64,000 nucleotides of DNA from Streptomyces hygroscopicus subsp. hygroscopicus (GCF_030269125.1 NZ_BSSM01000020.1:1-64000); one strand, 5' to 3'. Shown: positions 8,892 to 17,594, counted from the stretch's first letter. A program made the numbers and translations. The notes: generated from the letters alone by a model not told the origin.

Positions 8892-10280
8892 ATGGCGGAA
8901 TCCTGGGCCACTTTGGGCGTCGACCTGCATCTGGAACCGGCCGGCGCGGGCGGGCTGCGCCGGGGCCTCACCGACGCCCTGCGCGACGCGGTGCGCACCG
9001 GCCGCCTCGCCCCCGGCACCCGGCTGCCCTCCTCCCGGACCCTCGCCGGCGACCTCGGCATCGCCCGCAACACGGTCGCCGAGGCATACGCCGACCTGGT
9101 CGCCGAGGGCTGGCTCACCGCCCGGCAGGGCTCCGGCACCCGGGTCTCCGAACGCGCCGTGGTCCCGCCGAGCGGCCCCGCCCGCCAGCCCCGCGTCCCC
9201 GCCCGGCCCACCCACAACCTGGTCCCCGGCACCCCCGACCTGGCCGCCTTCCCCCGTGCCGAGTGGGCCAGGGCCGCCCGCCGCGCCCTGACCGCCGCCC
9301 CCAACGAGGCGCTCGGCTACGGCGACCCGCGCGGCCGCGTCGAACTGCGCACCGCCCTCGCCGGCTACCTCGCCCGCGTCCGGGGTGTGCGCGCCGACCC
9401 CGACAACCTGGTCGTCACGGCGGGCTTCTCACACGCCCTGCGCGTCCTCGGGCAGGTGCTGCGCGCCCGCGGGGTGCGCTCGGTGGCCGTCGAGTCGTAC
9501 GGCCTCGACGTCTACTGGGGCCTCCTCCAGACCGCGGGCCTCGCCACCCCCGCGCTGCCGTGGGACGAACTCGGCACGGACACCCGCGCGCTGGGCACCG
9601 AGGGAGCCGTACTGCTCACCCCGGCCCACCAGTTCCCCATGGGCATGCCCCTGCACCACGACCGGCGCGCGGCCGTCGTGGACTGGGCGCGGCGCAACGA
9701 CTCCCTCGTCCTGGAGGACGACTACGACGGCGAGTTCCGCTACGACCGCCAGCCCGTCGGCGCGCTCCAGGGCCTCGATCCCGACCGCGTCGTCTACCTC
9801 GGCACCGCCAGCAAGTCCCTCGCCCCCGGCATCCGGCTCGGCTGGATGGTGCTGCCGCCGGCCCTCGCGGAGGAGGTGATCGGGGCCAAGGGGCACGCCG
9901 ACACCGTGGGCGTCCTCGAACAGCTCACCCTCGCCGAGTTCCTCACCTCCGGCGCCTACGACCGCCAGGTCCGCTCCGCCCGGCTGCGCTACCGGCGCCG
10001 GCGCGACGCCCTCACCGCGGCCGTCGCCGAACGGGCCCCCGGCGTCCACGTCACCGGCATCGCCGCCGGCCTGCACGCGGTCCTGCGCCTGCCGCCCGGC
10101 ACCGAACCCTCCGTCATCCAGGCCGCCGCGTGGCAGGGCCTCGCCCTGCACGGCCTCTCCTTCCACCGCCATCCCGAGGCCCGCGCGGAGCACGTGGACG
10201 CGCTGGTGGTGGGGTACGGGACGCCGCCGGACAGCGCGTGGTCGGCGGCGCTGGAGGCCCTGTGCAGGGCGCTGCCGTAG
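8892..10280 (+). CDS. MocR/PdxR-type transcriptional regulator (GntR HTH + aminotransferase fold)
   Basis: 462 residues. An N-terminal GntR winged helix (about 15-80, with LPSSRTLAGDLGIARNTV) is joined by a Pro-rich linker to a class I aminotransferase domain. The PLP-binding lysine is probably the one in GTASKSLAPGIRLGW. MocR proteins usually regulate the gene next door and their own gene in response to a PLP-linked amino compound. Here the divergent AhpD-like/PEP-mutase-like pair is the obvious target, sharing a 46-bp intergenic region. TATGGT lies 8 bases before the ATG, consistent with a leaderless transcript. Confidence 0.9.
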   Translation: MAESWATLGVDLHLEPAGAGGLRRGLTDALRDAVRTGRLAPGTRLPSSRTLAGDLGIARNTVAEAYADLVAEGWLTARQGSGTRVSERAVVPPSGPARQPRVPARPTHNLVPGTPDLAAFPRAEWARAARRALTAAPNEALGYGDPRGRVELRTALAGYLARVRGVRADPDNLVVTAGFSHALRVLGQVLRARGVRSVAVESYGLDVYWGLLQTAGLATPALPWDELGTDTRALGTEGAVLLTPAHQFPMGMPLHHDRRAAVVDWARRNDSLVLEDDYDGEFRYDRQPVGALQGLDPDRVVYLGTASKSLAPGIRLGWMVLPPALAEEVIGAKGHADTVGVLEQLTLAEFLTSGAYDRQVRSARLRYRRRRDALTAAVAERAPGVHVTGIAAGLHAVLRLPPGTEPSVIQAAAWQGLALHGLSFHRHPEARAEHVDALVVGYGTPPDSAWSAALEALCRALP

Positions 10281-10333
10281 GCGATGCGAGGCCGGCCGAA
10301 GGCCCCGTCGAACGACCCTCGTGGACGACCCCC

Positions 10334-11191
10334 TCAGCCGGCCCCTGCCCCCTCGGCCGCCTCCTCCTGATCCGGCGCCTCCCCGAAGCGCGCCAGCGCC
10401 AGCGCTCCCGCCACCGCCACCAGGAACCCCAGGACGGCCAGCCAGGCCATGCCCTCGCGGGTGCGGTCGCCCAGCCAGACGACGCCGATCGCGGCGGGAC
10501 CGATCGTCTCGCCGATCACCATCCCGGCCGTCGCCGTCGTGACCGAGCCGCGCTGGACGGCCGAGGTGAGCAGCATGAAGGCGGCACCCCCGCCGATCAC
10601 CAGGGCGTAGGCGGCCGGGTTGGCGAGCAGTGTGCCCGGCGCGAGGCTGTCGATCAGCCGGACCGACACCTCGACCACCCCGAACCCGCACCCGGCCCCG
10701 AGCCCCAGCACGAGCCCCCGCGACCTCCCGGACAACCGCCCGCCCGCGAACCCGAGCAGCAGCAACCCGGTCGCCACCGCGAGCATCACCCACCGCAGCA
10801 CGTCCGACCCGGCCCGCCCGCCCTCCGGCCCGGAGGCCAGCCCCAGCATCGCGAGCCCGGCGCACACCACGCCCACCGCGCCCCACTCGCTGCCGCTGAG
10901 CCGCACCCGCAGCAGCCGCGCCGCGACCACCGCCGTCACCGCGAGGCTGGCCGCGAGGGCCGCGCCGACCGCGTAGATCGGCAGCGAGCGCAGCGCCGCG
11001 ATCTGGAACAGGAACCCCAGCCCGTCCAGCGCGAGCCCCGCGAGGTACCGCCACTGCCGCAACGCCCGCAGCAACAGCGCCGCCTCACCGCCCCCACCCG
11101 GCCCCGCCTGCCGCGCCGCGACCGCCTGCAACACCGTCGCGGTACCGAAACAGACCGCCGCGCCTAGGGCGCACACCATTCCAAAGAGCAC
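10334..11191 (-). CDS. DMT-superfamily (EamA-like) transporter
   Basis: 285-residue polytopic membrane protein with about nine or ten hydrophobic segments and the two-repeat layout of EamA/DMT exporters. An early glycine-rich helix is followed by a second half that starts around VLRWVMLAVATG. GTG at 11191 lies 6 bases after a TAGAGT hexamer, which points to a leaderless mRNA; no Shine-Dalgarno sequence is visible. The C-terminus ends in a short charged tail. Substrate unknown. It converges with the MocR gene and has a perfect inverted repeat over its promoter. Confidence 0.75.
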   Translation of the reverse strand: MLFGMVCALGAAVCFGTATVLQAVAARQAGPGGGGEAALLLRALRQWRYLAGLALDGLGFLFQIAALRSLPIYAVGAALAASLAVTAVVAARLLRVRLSGSEWGAVGVVCAGLAMLGLASGPEGGRAGSDVLRWVMLAVATGLLLLGFAGGRLSGRSRGLVLGLGAGCGFGVVEVSVRLIDSLAPGTLLANPAAYALVIGGGAAFMLLTSAVQRGSVTTATAGMVIGETIGPAAIGVVWLGDRTREGMAWLAVLGFLVAVAGALALARFGEAPDQEEAAEGAGAG

Positions 11192-11195
11192 AAAG

Positions 11196-11212
11196 GGACT
11201 CTAAACGAGTCC
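11196..11212 (-). promoter_or_regulatory. inverted repeat over the DMT transporter -10 region
   Basis: GGACTC-N5-GAGTCC (11196-11212) overlaps the putative -10 hexamer TAGAGT and ends 5 bases before the GTG start. This is the position of a repressor operator. No regulator gene is adjacent, so the cognate protein is unknown. Confidence 0.5.
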
Positions 11213-11296
11213 TGTCATGCTCACCCCCCTTGGCCGGTTCTCTCACCCATCTCTAGGCTTGGCGCACCGCACATCGCACACGGGGGAGACGAGAAC

Positions 11297-11659
11297 ATGG
11301 CCGAAACCAGGCGACGGCTGCGCTCCGGCACGGTGGTCCTCGGGGGTGTCGGGCTGCTGGCCGCCGCGCTCACCGCCTGTTCGTCGGAGCCGGACAAACG
11401 CTGCGTGGACCGGAACAGCTACGACTACGCCAAGGGCTACAAGGTCGTCTCGAACAAGAACTGCGGCTCCGTCAAGTCGGCGGTCGACGGCGCCTGGTAC
11501 TACGGCGGCAAGAAGAAGGGCTCCTGGGTGGACGGCGGTTCCTTCACCGAGCCGCGCCACGGTTCCGGGCACTCCACGAGCCACTCCTCGACCCACTACG
11601 GCACCGGCGGGGTGCACCGCGGCGGCTTCGGCGGCGGTTCGCACAGCTCCGGCGGCTGA
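11297..11659 (+). CDS. small secreted lipoprotein with Gly/Ser/His-rich tail (YgiB-like context)
   Basis: 120-residue protein with a signal peptide ending in the lipobox LTAC. A small domain with two Cys (KRCVDRNSYDY, NKNCGS) follows, then a tail rich in Gly, Ser and His ending RGGFGGGSHSSGG. GGGAG about 10 bases before ATG 11297 serves as ribosome site. The next gene, 11 bases away, is a glutathionylspermidine-synthase-like protein. In enterobacteria the lipoprotein YgiB, also with an RGGFG-type tail, precedes the same enzyme family (YgiC). Homology to YgiB is not demonstrable by eye, but order and tail match. Function unknown. Confidence 0.75.
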   Translation: MAETRRRLRSGTVVLGGVGLLAAALTACSSEPDKRCVDRNSYDYAKGYKVVSNKNCGSVKSAVDGAWYYGGKKKGSWVDGGSFTEPRHGSGHSTSHSSTHYGTGGVHRGGFGGGSHSSGG

Positions 11660-11670
11660 CCGGGGCTCGG

Positions 11671-12855
11671 ATGGAACGCCGTACCACCGCCCCGCGCCCG
11701 GACTGGCAGCGCACCGTCGAGGAGCAGGGGCTGATCTACCCGCTCACCCGCCACCCCGACGGAAGCCTGCGCCCGTACTGGGACGAGAGCGCGTACTACG
11801 TCTTCTCGCTCCCCGAGGTCGAGGCGCTGGAGGAGACCGTCGCCGAGCTGCACGCCATGTGCCTCGCGGCCGCCGGGCACATCGTGGCGGAGAACCGCCT
11901 CGCCGACCTCGGCATCACCGACCCGCGGGTCGCCGCCGCGGTCACCGAGTCCTGGCACCGCCGCGCCGAACTCCCCTCCTTCTACGGCCGTTTCGACCTG
12001 CGCTACGACGGCACGGGCCCGGCCAAGCTGCTGGAGTACAACGCGGACACCCCCACGTCCCTGGTGGAGGCCGCCTCTCCGCAGTGGTTCTGGATGGAGG
12101 ACCGCTTCCCGGGCGCGGACCAGTGGAACTCCCTGCACGAACGCCTGGTGGACTCCTGGCGCAGGCAGGCCGCGCTGCTGCCGCCCGGCAGCCCGCTGCA
12201 CTTCGCGCACTCCGCCGCCGACGAACTGGGCGAGGACCTGATGACGGTCGCCTACCTGAAGGAGACCGCGGAGCAGGCGGGGCTGGACACCGACTGGCTC
12301 GCCATGGAGGAGATCGGCTGGGACACCCTCTCCGGCCGCTTCGTGGACAAGCGGCTCCGGTTCATCCGCGCCCTGTTCAAGCTGTACCCCTGGGAATGGC
12401 TCACCACCGACGCCTTCGGCGGCCACGTCCTGGACACCCTGGACAACGGCGGCGGCACCGGCAGCACCCTGTGGATAGAGCCCGCCTGGAAGATGCTCCT
12501 CAGCAACAAGGCCCTCCTGGCCGTCCTCTGGGACCTCCACCCCGGCCACCCCAACCTCCTCCCGGCCCACCTCGACGGCCCCCGCGACCTCGCCGCCACC
12601 ACCGGCTACGTCGCCAAGCCCCTCCTGGGCCGCGAGGGCGAGGGCATCACCCTGCACCCGCCGGGCACCCCGCCCGCCGACCACCCCGGTTCCCGCTGCT
12701 ACCAGCAGCTCGCCCCCCTGCCCACCTTCGACGGCAACCACGTCGTCCTCGGTGCCTGGGTCATCGGCGACGAGCCCGCGGGCCTCGGCATCCGCGAGTC
12801 CACGGGTCCCGTCACGGACGAGTACGCCCGCTTCGTGCCGCACGTGATCCTCTGA
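11671..12855 (+). CDS. glutathionylspermidine synthase-like ATP-grasp protein (YgiC/YjfC family)
   Basis: 394 residues, the usual length of the YgiC/YjfC family. Recognisable landmarks are YWDESAYYVFSLPEVEALE near the N-terminus, RFDLRYDG and LLEYNADTPTSLVE, then ATP-grasp elements (YVAKPLLGREGEG) and a C-terminal acidic segment (VLGAWVIGDEPAGLGIRES). The family shares the C-terminal ligase domain of glutathionylspermidine synthase. Streptomycetes make mycothiol rather than glutathione, so the true substrate must differ and is unknown. It probably forms an operon with the preceding lipoprotein. Confidence 0.82.
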   Translation: MERRTTAPRPDWQRTVEEQGLIYPLTRHPDGSLRPYWDESAYYVFSLPEVEALEETVAELHAMCLAAAGHIVAENRLADLGITDPRVAAAVTESWHRRAELPSFYGRFDLRYDGTGPAKLLEYNADTPTSLVEAASPQWFWMEDRFPGADQWNSLHERLVDSWRRQAALLPPGSPLHFAHSAADELGEDLMTVAYLKETAEQAGLDTDWLAMEEIGWDTLSGRFVDKRLRFIRALFKLYPWEWLTTDAFGGHVLDTLDNGGGTGSTLWIEPAWKMLLSNKALLAVLWDLHPGHPNLLPAHLDGPRDLAATTGYVAKPLLGREGEGITLHPPGTPPADHPGSRCYQQLAPLPTFDGNHVVLGAWVIGDEPAGLGIRESTGPVTDEYARFVPHVIL

Positions 12856-13293
12856 CGCCACCGGACCCTTCCTTCCTGACGGCGTCGGCAAGCGACCCCG
12901 CTCGTGCGCACGTCCGGGAACGCCCGCGCGCACGACGTCCTCCAGGCGGCGCACGCCGTCGTACAGCACGGTGGAGACCACGCGGACCGGGCGCCGCAGA
13001 CCGCGGCGGGCCGTGGCCCGGTGACGTGGGGCGGCGCCCGCCGGGCCCACCGTGACCGGCGACCGGCCGGACGGCACGCCGAGCGCCGAGACCAACGGCG
13101 ACCGGGTCCGCGAGGTCCACCTCGGCACGGGCCCGGACAAGCGCACGCCCGCCGGAGACGGACACGCCCGCCGGAGACGGACACGCCCGCGGAGACGGGG
13201 GGAGCGGCGGTCCCGGCCCCGGCACCGTCCACGCCCTCGCCCGCATGGTGGACGCCGGATCTCCGCCCTCCGGCGCGGCCGGTACGCTGAGCC
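12856..13293. other. intergenic region without a convincing gene
   Basis: The 440 bases before the glyA riboswitch have open frames on both strands. None shows a recognisable domain, a ribosome site or Streptomyces-like codon bias. The stretch contains a short tandem repeat (13144-13199) and looks like decayed or purely intergenic DNA. A TACGCT hexamer at 13283-13288 may be the -10 of the glyA transcript, just before the riboswitch. Confidence 0.5.
13144..13199 (+). repeat. 19-bp tandem repeat, three copies
   Basis: Unit CACGCCCGCCGGAGACGGA occurs twice exactly (13144-13162, 13163-13181), then once with a single-base deletion (13182-13199). It lies in the gene-free stretch upstream of the glyA riboswitch. 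Confidence 0.85.
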
Positions 13294-13373
13294 ACGGGCC
13301 GTGACTGGCGCGCTGGGATGGGACGGACCATCGGGGAGCGGCCTTGCGGGAATCAGTGCCGTGCGCCTGGGCC
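13294..13373 (+). ncRNA. ZTP/ZMP riboswitch (pfl motif) in the glyA leader
   Basis: The leader contains the hallmark conserved blocks of the pfl/ZTP riboswitch in the right order. These are GGGCCGTGACTGGCG (13296-13310), ATCGGGGAGCGGCC (about 13330-13343) and, after a short linker, GCCGTGCGCCTGGGC (13358-13372). GGCC at the start can pair with GGCC of the second block (P1), and GGCG with CGCC of the third (pseudoknot). The RNA ends about 36 bases before ATG 13410. ZTP riboswitches sense AICAR mono/triphosphate, a sign of 10-formyl-tetrahydrofolate shortage, and turn on one-carbon genes, of which glyA is a classic target. Whether control is transcriptional or translational here is not clear. 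Confidence 0.93.
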
Positions 13374-13409
13374 GAACGTGAACGCTGAGCACGCCGTCCG
13401 GAGGTCCCC

Positions 13410-14858
13410 ATGCCAGAGCAGCCCCTGTCCACCGAGTCCACCGCCTTCCGCGCCGCCCTCGACGTGATCCGCGCCGTGGAGCCGCGCGTCGCCGACGCCA
13501 TCGGCCAGGAGGTCACCGACCAGCGCGCGATGCTCAAGCTGATCGCCTCCGAGAACTACGCCTCCCCGGCGACCCTCCTCGCGATGGGCAACTGGTTCAG
13601 CGACAAGTACGCCGAGGGCACCGTCGGCCGCCGCTTCTACGCCGGCTGCCGCAATGTCGACACCGTCGAGTCCCTCGCCGCCGAGCACGCCCGGGAACTC
13701 TTCGGCGCCCGGCACGCCTACGTGCAGCCGCACTCCGGCATCGACGCCAACCTCGTCGCCTTCTGGGCCGTGCTCGCCGACCGGGTCGAGGTCCCCTTCC
13801 TGGAGAAGACCGGCGCCCGCCAGGTCAACGACCTCACCGAAGCCGACTGGGCCGAGCTGCGCCGGGCCTTCGGCAACCAGCGGATGCTCGGTATGTCCCT
13901 GGACGCCGGCGGCCACCTCACCCACGGCTTCCGCCCGAACATCTCGGGCAAGATGTTCGACCAGCGCTCCTACGGGACCGACCCGGCGACCGGCCTCATC
14001 GACTACGACGCGCTGCGCGCCCAGGCCCGCGAGTTCAAGCCGCTGATCATCGTGGCGGGCTACTCGGCGTACCCCCGGCTGGTGAACTTCCGGACCATGC
14101 GCGAGATCGCCGACGAGGTCGGCGCGACCCTCATGGTCGACATGGCGCACTTCGCCGGTCTCGTCGCGGGCAAGGTCCTCACCGGCGACTTCGACCCGGT
14201 CCCGCACGCCCAGATCGTCACCACCACCACCCACAAGTCGCTGCGCGGCCCGCGCGGCGGCATGGTGCTGTGCGACGACTCCCTCAAGGACCAGGTCGAC
14301 CGCGGCTGCCCGATGGTCCTCGGCGGCCCGCTGCCGCACGTCATGGCCGCCAAGGCGGTCGCCCTGGCCGAGGCCCGGCAGCCCTCCTTCCAGGACTACG
14401 CCCAGCGCGTCGTGGACAACTCCCGCGCGCTGGCCGAGGGCCTGATGCGCCGGGGCGCCACCCTCGTCACCGGCGGCACCGACAACCACCTCAACCTGAT
14501 CGACGTCGCCGGCTCCTACGGCCTCACCGGCCGCCAGGCCGAGGCCGCGCTCCTCGACTCCGGCATCGTCACCAACCGCAACGCCATCCCGGCCGACCCC
14601 AACGGCGCCTGGTACACCTCCGGCATCCGCATCGGCACCCCCGCCCTGACCACCCGCGGCCTCGGCACGGCCGAGATGGACGAGGTCGCCGGCCTGATCG
14701 ACCGCGTGCTCACGACGACGGAACCGGGCACCACCAAGTCGGGCGCCCCCTCCAAGGCCGCCCACGTCCTGGACGAGAAGGTGTCGCGGGAGATCGCCCA
14801 GCGGGCGACGGACCTGGTGGCGGGCTTCCCGCTGTACCCGGAAGTCGACCTGGGCTGA
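13410..14858 (+). CDS. glyA: serine hydroxymethyltransferase
   Basis: PLP enzyme converting serine and tetrahydrofolate to glycine and 5,10-methylene-tetrahydrofolate; 482 residues. It has the PLP lysine in TTTTHKSLRGPRGG, the substrate motif SENYAS near residue 50, and VDMAHFAGLVAG. The length is closer to the longer actinomycete type than to the 420-residue enterobacterial enzyme. GGAGG at 13400-13404 precedes ATG 13410. The ZTP riboswitch immediately upstream links its expression to folate/purine status. Assignment is firm; Streptomyces may carry a second glyA elsewhere. Confidence 0.96.
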   Translation: MPEQPLSTESTAFRAALDVIRAVEPRVADAIGQEVTDQRAMLKLIASENYASPATLLAMGNWFSDKYAEGTVGRRFYAGCRNVDTVESLAAEHARELFGARHAYVQPHSGIDANLVAFWAVLADRVEVPFLEKTGARQVNDLTEADWAELRRAFGNQRMLGMSLDAGGHLTHGFRPNISGKMFDQRSYGTDPATGLIDYDALRAQAREFKPLIIVAGYSAYPRLVNFRTMREIADEVGATLMVDMAHFAGLVAGKVLTGDFDPVPHAQIVTTTTHKSLRGPRGGMVLCDDSLKDQVDRGCPMVLGGPLPHVMAAKAVALAEARQPSFQDYAQRVVDNSRALAEGLMRRGATLVTGGTDNHLNLIDVAGSYGLTGRQAEAALLDSGIVTNRNAIPADPNGAWYTSGIRIGTPALTTRGLGTAEMDEVAGLIDRVLTTTEPGTTKSGAPSKAAHVLDEKVSREIAQRATDLVAGFPLYPEVDLG

Positions 14859-15021
14859 GGAACGCCCTGAGGGGCGGCCGACCAAGGGGCGCGGGGCCGT
14901 GTCCGCCGCGCGGCTCCACCGCGGGGCGCGCCGGGCCACGGCCCGCCCGCGGTCTCCCGCGCCCGCGCCGCCCCCGCCTCAGGGGCCGATCCCACCCTCA
15001 GCCGATGAGAGAATGGGGGAC

Positions 15022-16038
15022 ATGGCCTCTGCTGAAAAGCCCCGCGTGCTGTCCGGCATCCAGCCCACCGCCGGCTCGTTCCATCTCGGAAACTACCTCG
15101 GCGCCGTTCGCCAGTGGGTGTCCCTCCAGGAGACCCACGACGCCTTCTACATGGTCGTCGACCTGCACGCGATCACGGTCCCCCAGGACCCCGCGGAGCT
15201 GCGGGCCAACACCCGCCTCGCCGCCGCCCAGCTCCTCGCCGCCGGTCTGGACCCGGACCGCTGCACCCTGTTCGTGCAGAGCCATGTCCCCGAGCACGCC
15301 CAGCTGGCCTGGGTGATGAACTGCCTCACCGGCTTCGGCGAGGCCAGCCGGATGACCCAGTTCAAGGACAAGTCCGCCAAGCAGGGCGCCGAGCGCGCCT
15401 CGGTCGGCCTGTTCACGTACCCGATCCTCCAGGTCGCCGACATCCTGCTGTACCAGGCCCACCAGGTGCCGGTCGGCGAGGACCAGCGCCAGCACATCGA
15501 GCTGACCCGGGACCTGGCCGAGCGCTTCAACGGCCGTTTCGGGCAGACGTTCACGATCCCGGCGCCGTACATCCTCAAGGAGACGGCGAAGATCTACGAC
15601 CTCCAGGACCCGTCGACCAAGATGAGCAAGTCGGCGTCCACGCCGAAGGGCCTCATCAACCTCCTGGACGAGCCGCGGACCACCGCCAAGAAGGTCAAGA
15701 GCGCGGTCACCGACACCGACACCGTGATCCGCTACGACGCGGAGGCCAAGCCCGGCGTCTCCAACCTGCTCACCATCTACTCGGTGCTCACCGGCAGGTC
15801 GATCGCGCAGCTGGAGCAGGAGTACGAGGGCAAGATGTACGGCGCCCTCAAGACCGACCTCGCCGACGTCATGGTGGAGTTCGTGACGCCGTTCCGCGAG
15901 CGCACCCAGCAGTACCTGGACGACGCGGAGACGCTCGACTCGATCCTGGCCAAGGGCGCGGAGAAGGCGCGCGCCGTCGCGGCCGAGACCCTCGCACAGA
16001 CGTACGACCGCGTCGGCTTCCTGCCGGCGAAGCACTGA
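15022..16038 (+). CDS. trpS: tryptophanyl-tRNA synthetase
   Basis: Class Ic aminoacyl-tRNA synthetase that charges tRNA-Trp; 338 residues from ATG 15022, the normal size. The HIGH-type motif is PTAGSFHLGNYLG (about residues 15-27) and the KMSKS loop is KMSKSAS. The tryptophan/dimer region contains GEDQRQHIELTRD. An alternative ATG lies 9 bases upstream (15013) after GAGAGA; the downstream one is chosen by family length. The 160-bp gap after glyA shows no T-box or trp leader peptide. Confidence 0.95.
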   Translation: MASAEKPRVLSGIQPTAGSFHLGNYLGAVRQWVSLQETHDAFYMVVDLHAITVPQDPAELRANTRLAAAQLLAAGLDPDRCTLFVQSHVPEHAQLAWVMNCLTGFGEASRMTQFKDKSAKQGAERASVGLFTYPILQVADILLYQAHQVPVGEDQRQHIELTRDLAERFNGRFGQTFTIPAPYILKETAKIYDLQDPSTKMSKSASTPKGLINLLDEPRTTAKKVKSAVTDTDTVIRYDAEAKPGVSNLLTIYSVLTGRSIAQLEQEYEGKMYGALKTDLADVMVEFVTPFRERTQQYLDDAETLDSILAKGAEKARAVAAETLAQTYDRVGFLPAKH

Positions 16039-16240
16039 ACGAAGCACGGAACGGCACGGCCCGCGCCGAGGGGCACGGAACCGGCGCGAAGGCGCGTGAC
16101 CGTTCGCACGCCCAGGTGGGCAGAGCGCTGCACATCACTTCCGTTGCGCCTGCCCACAGGACACCCATGGCCGTACAGTCGAAGCCGAAGGCCCGTACGA
16201 GTCGGCCGAGTAGACGACGGACGCGACGACAGGAGACGAC

Positions 16241-16825
16241 GTGGGGACCGTAACGATCGGCGTGTCGATCGCGGTTCCGGAGCCTCACGGCAGCCTGCTC
16301 CAGGAGCGGCGCGCGGGCTTCGGCGACGCCGCGGCCTACGGCATCCCCACACACGTCACCCTGCTGCCGCCGACCGAACTGGACCGCGCCGCGCTGCCCG
16401 TGGTCCAGGCACACCTCGGCAAGGTGGCCGCCTGCGGTCGCCCGTTCCCGATGCGGCTGCACGGCACGGGCACCTTCCGGCCCGTCTCCCCGGTGGTCTA
16501 CGTCCGCGTCGTGCAGGGGGCCGAGGACTGCGCCCTGCTCCAGCAGCGGGTCCGCGAGGGCTCCGGGCCCTGCGCCCGTGAGCTCCAGTTCCCGTACCAC
16601 CCGCACGTCACGGTGGCGCACGGCATCGAGGACGAGGCGATGGACCGCGCCTTCGCGGAGCTGGCCGACTTCGAGGCCGAGTGGCCGTGCACCGGGTTCG
16701 CGCTCTACGAGCAGGGCGCGGACGCCGTCTGGCGCAAGCTGCACGAGTACACCTTCGGCGGCTCCGTCGTGCCGCCCCAGGCGGGCCCCGCCGACATCGG
16801 CCGCGGGACCATCGCCAGCCGGTAG
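16241..16825 (+). CDS. 2'-5' RNA ligase family (2H phosphoesterase) protein
   Basis: 194 residues with the two HxT motifs that define 2H phosphoesterases, THVTLL near residue 45 and HPHVTVAH near residue 125. GTG 16241 is preceded by AGGAGA with a 4-5 base gap. Bacterial members act on 2'-5' or cyclic phosphates in RNA or nucleotides. The substrate is unknown. It lies 200 bases downstream of trpS on the same strand and may have its own promoter. Confidence 0.85.
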   Translation: MGTVTIGVSIAVPEPHGSLLQERRAGFGDAAAYGIPTHVTLLPPTELDRAALPVVQAHLGKVAACGRPFPMRLHGTGTFRPVSPVVYVRVVQGAEDCALLQQRVREGSGPCARELQFPYHPHVTVAHGIEDEAMDRAFAELADFEAEWPCTGFALYEQGADAVWRKLHEYTFGGSVVPPQAGPADIGRGTIASR

Positions 16826-16832
16826 GCGCGCC

Positions 16833-17594
16833 TCACAACGGCAGCCTGCGGAACAGCGCCCGCGGCAGGTGCCTCAGCACGGCCGCCACCAGCCGCAGCG
16901 CTCCCGGCACCCACACCGTCTCCGAGCCCCGGCGCAGGCCCAGTTCGATCGCGGTGGCGACCTCCTGAGGGGTCGTGGCGAACGGTTCGCGGGCCCGCCC
17001 CGCCGTCATCCGCGTGCGCACGAACCCGGGTCGTACGACCATCACCCGCACGCCCGTGCCGTACAGCGCGTCCCCGAGGCCCTGGGCGAAGGTGTCCAGG
17101 CCCGCCTTGCTGGAGCCGTAGATGAAGTCGGCGCGGCGGGCGCGTTCGCCGGCGGTGGCGGAGAGGACGACGAGCGAGCCGTGGCCCTGGCTCTGGAGCG
17201 CGCTCGCGGCGACGAGGCCCGCGGAGACCGCCCCGGTGTAGTTGGTCTGGGCGACCCGCACGGCGCGCAGCGGTTCGCGCTCGTCGTGGGCCTGGTCGCC
17301 GAGGAGGCCGAAGGCGAGCAGCACCAGGTCGACGGCGTCCTCGGCGAAGACCTTGCCGAGCCCGGTCTCGTGGGAGGCGGGGTCGAGGGCGTCGAAGGCG
17401 ACCGTGCGGGTGTCCGCGCCGAGCGCGCGCAGACCCTCGGCGGCCTGTTCCAGGGCGGGGGAGGGGCGGCCGGCCAGCCAGACGGTGCGGGCGCCGCGGG
17501 CGATCAGCCGGCGGGCGGTGGCGAGCCCGATCTCCGAGGTGCCGCCGAGGACGAGCAGGGACTGGGGCAGGGCGGGGGCGTCCTTCACAGGCAT
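16833..17594 (-). CDS. short-chain dehydrogenase, DprE2-like
   Basis: 253-residue SDR with the Rossmann motif GGTSEIGLA and the catalytic Ser (VLSATAG) and YxxxK (YGSSK). Details such as GLLGDQ and the RPGFVRTRMTAG segment resemble DprE2, which with the flavoprotein DprE1 epimerises decaprenyl-phospho-ribose to arabinose in mycobacteria. No DprE1 partner is encoded nearby and streptomycetes do not make arabinogalactan, so a role on another polyprenyl-linked sugar or keto-sugar is possible. Its 3' end faces the 2H phosphoesterase. Confidence 0.75.
   Translation of the reverse strand: MPVKDAPALPQSLLVLGGTSEIGLATARRLIARGARTVWLAGRPSPALEQAAEGLRALGADTRTVAFDALDPASHETGLGKVFAEDAVDLVLLAFGLLGDQAHDEREPLRAVRVAQTNYTGAVSAGLVAASALQSQGHGSLVVLSATAGERARRADFIYGSSKAGLDTFAQGLGDALYGTGVRVMVVRPGFVRTRMTAGRAREPFATTPQEVATAIELGLRRGSETVWVPGALRLVAAVLRHLPRALFRRLPL

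Noticed and set aside
12904..13290. plus-strand frame before the glyA riboswitch
   Set aside because: No ribosome site, low-complexity Arg/Pro composition, and it runs through a 19-bp tandem repeat.
14859..15021. T-box or trp attenuator before trpS
   Set aside because: The gap has no T-box sequence, no leader peptide with Trp codons and no convincing alternative hairpins.
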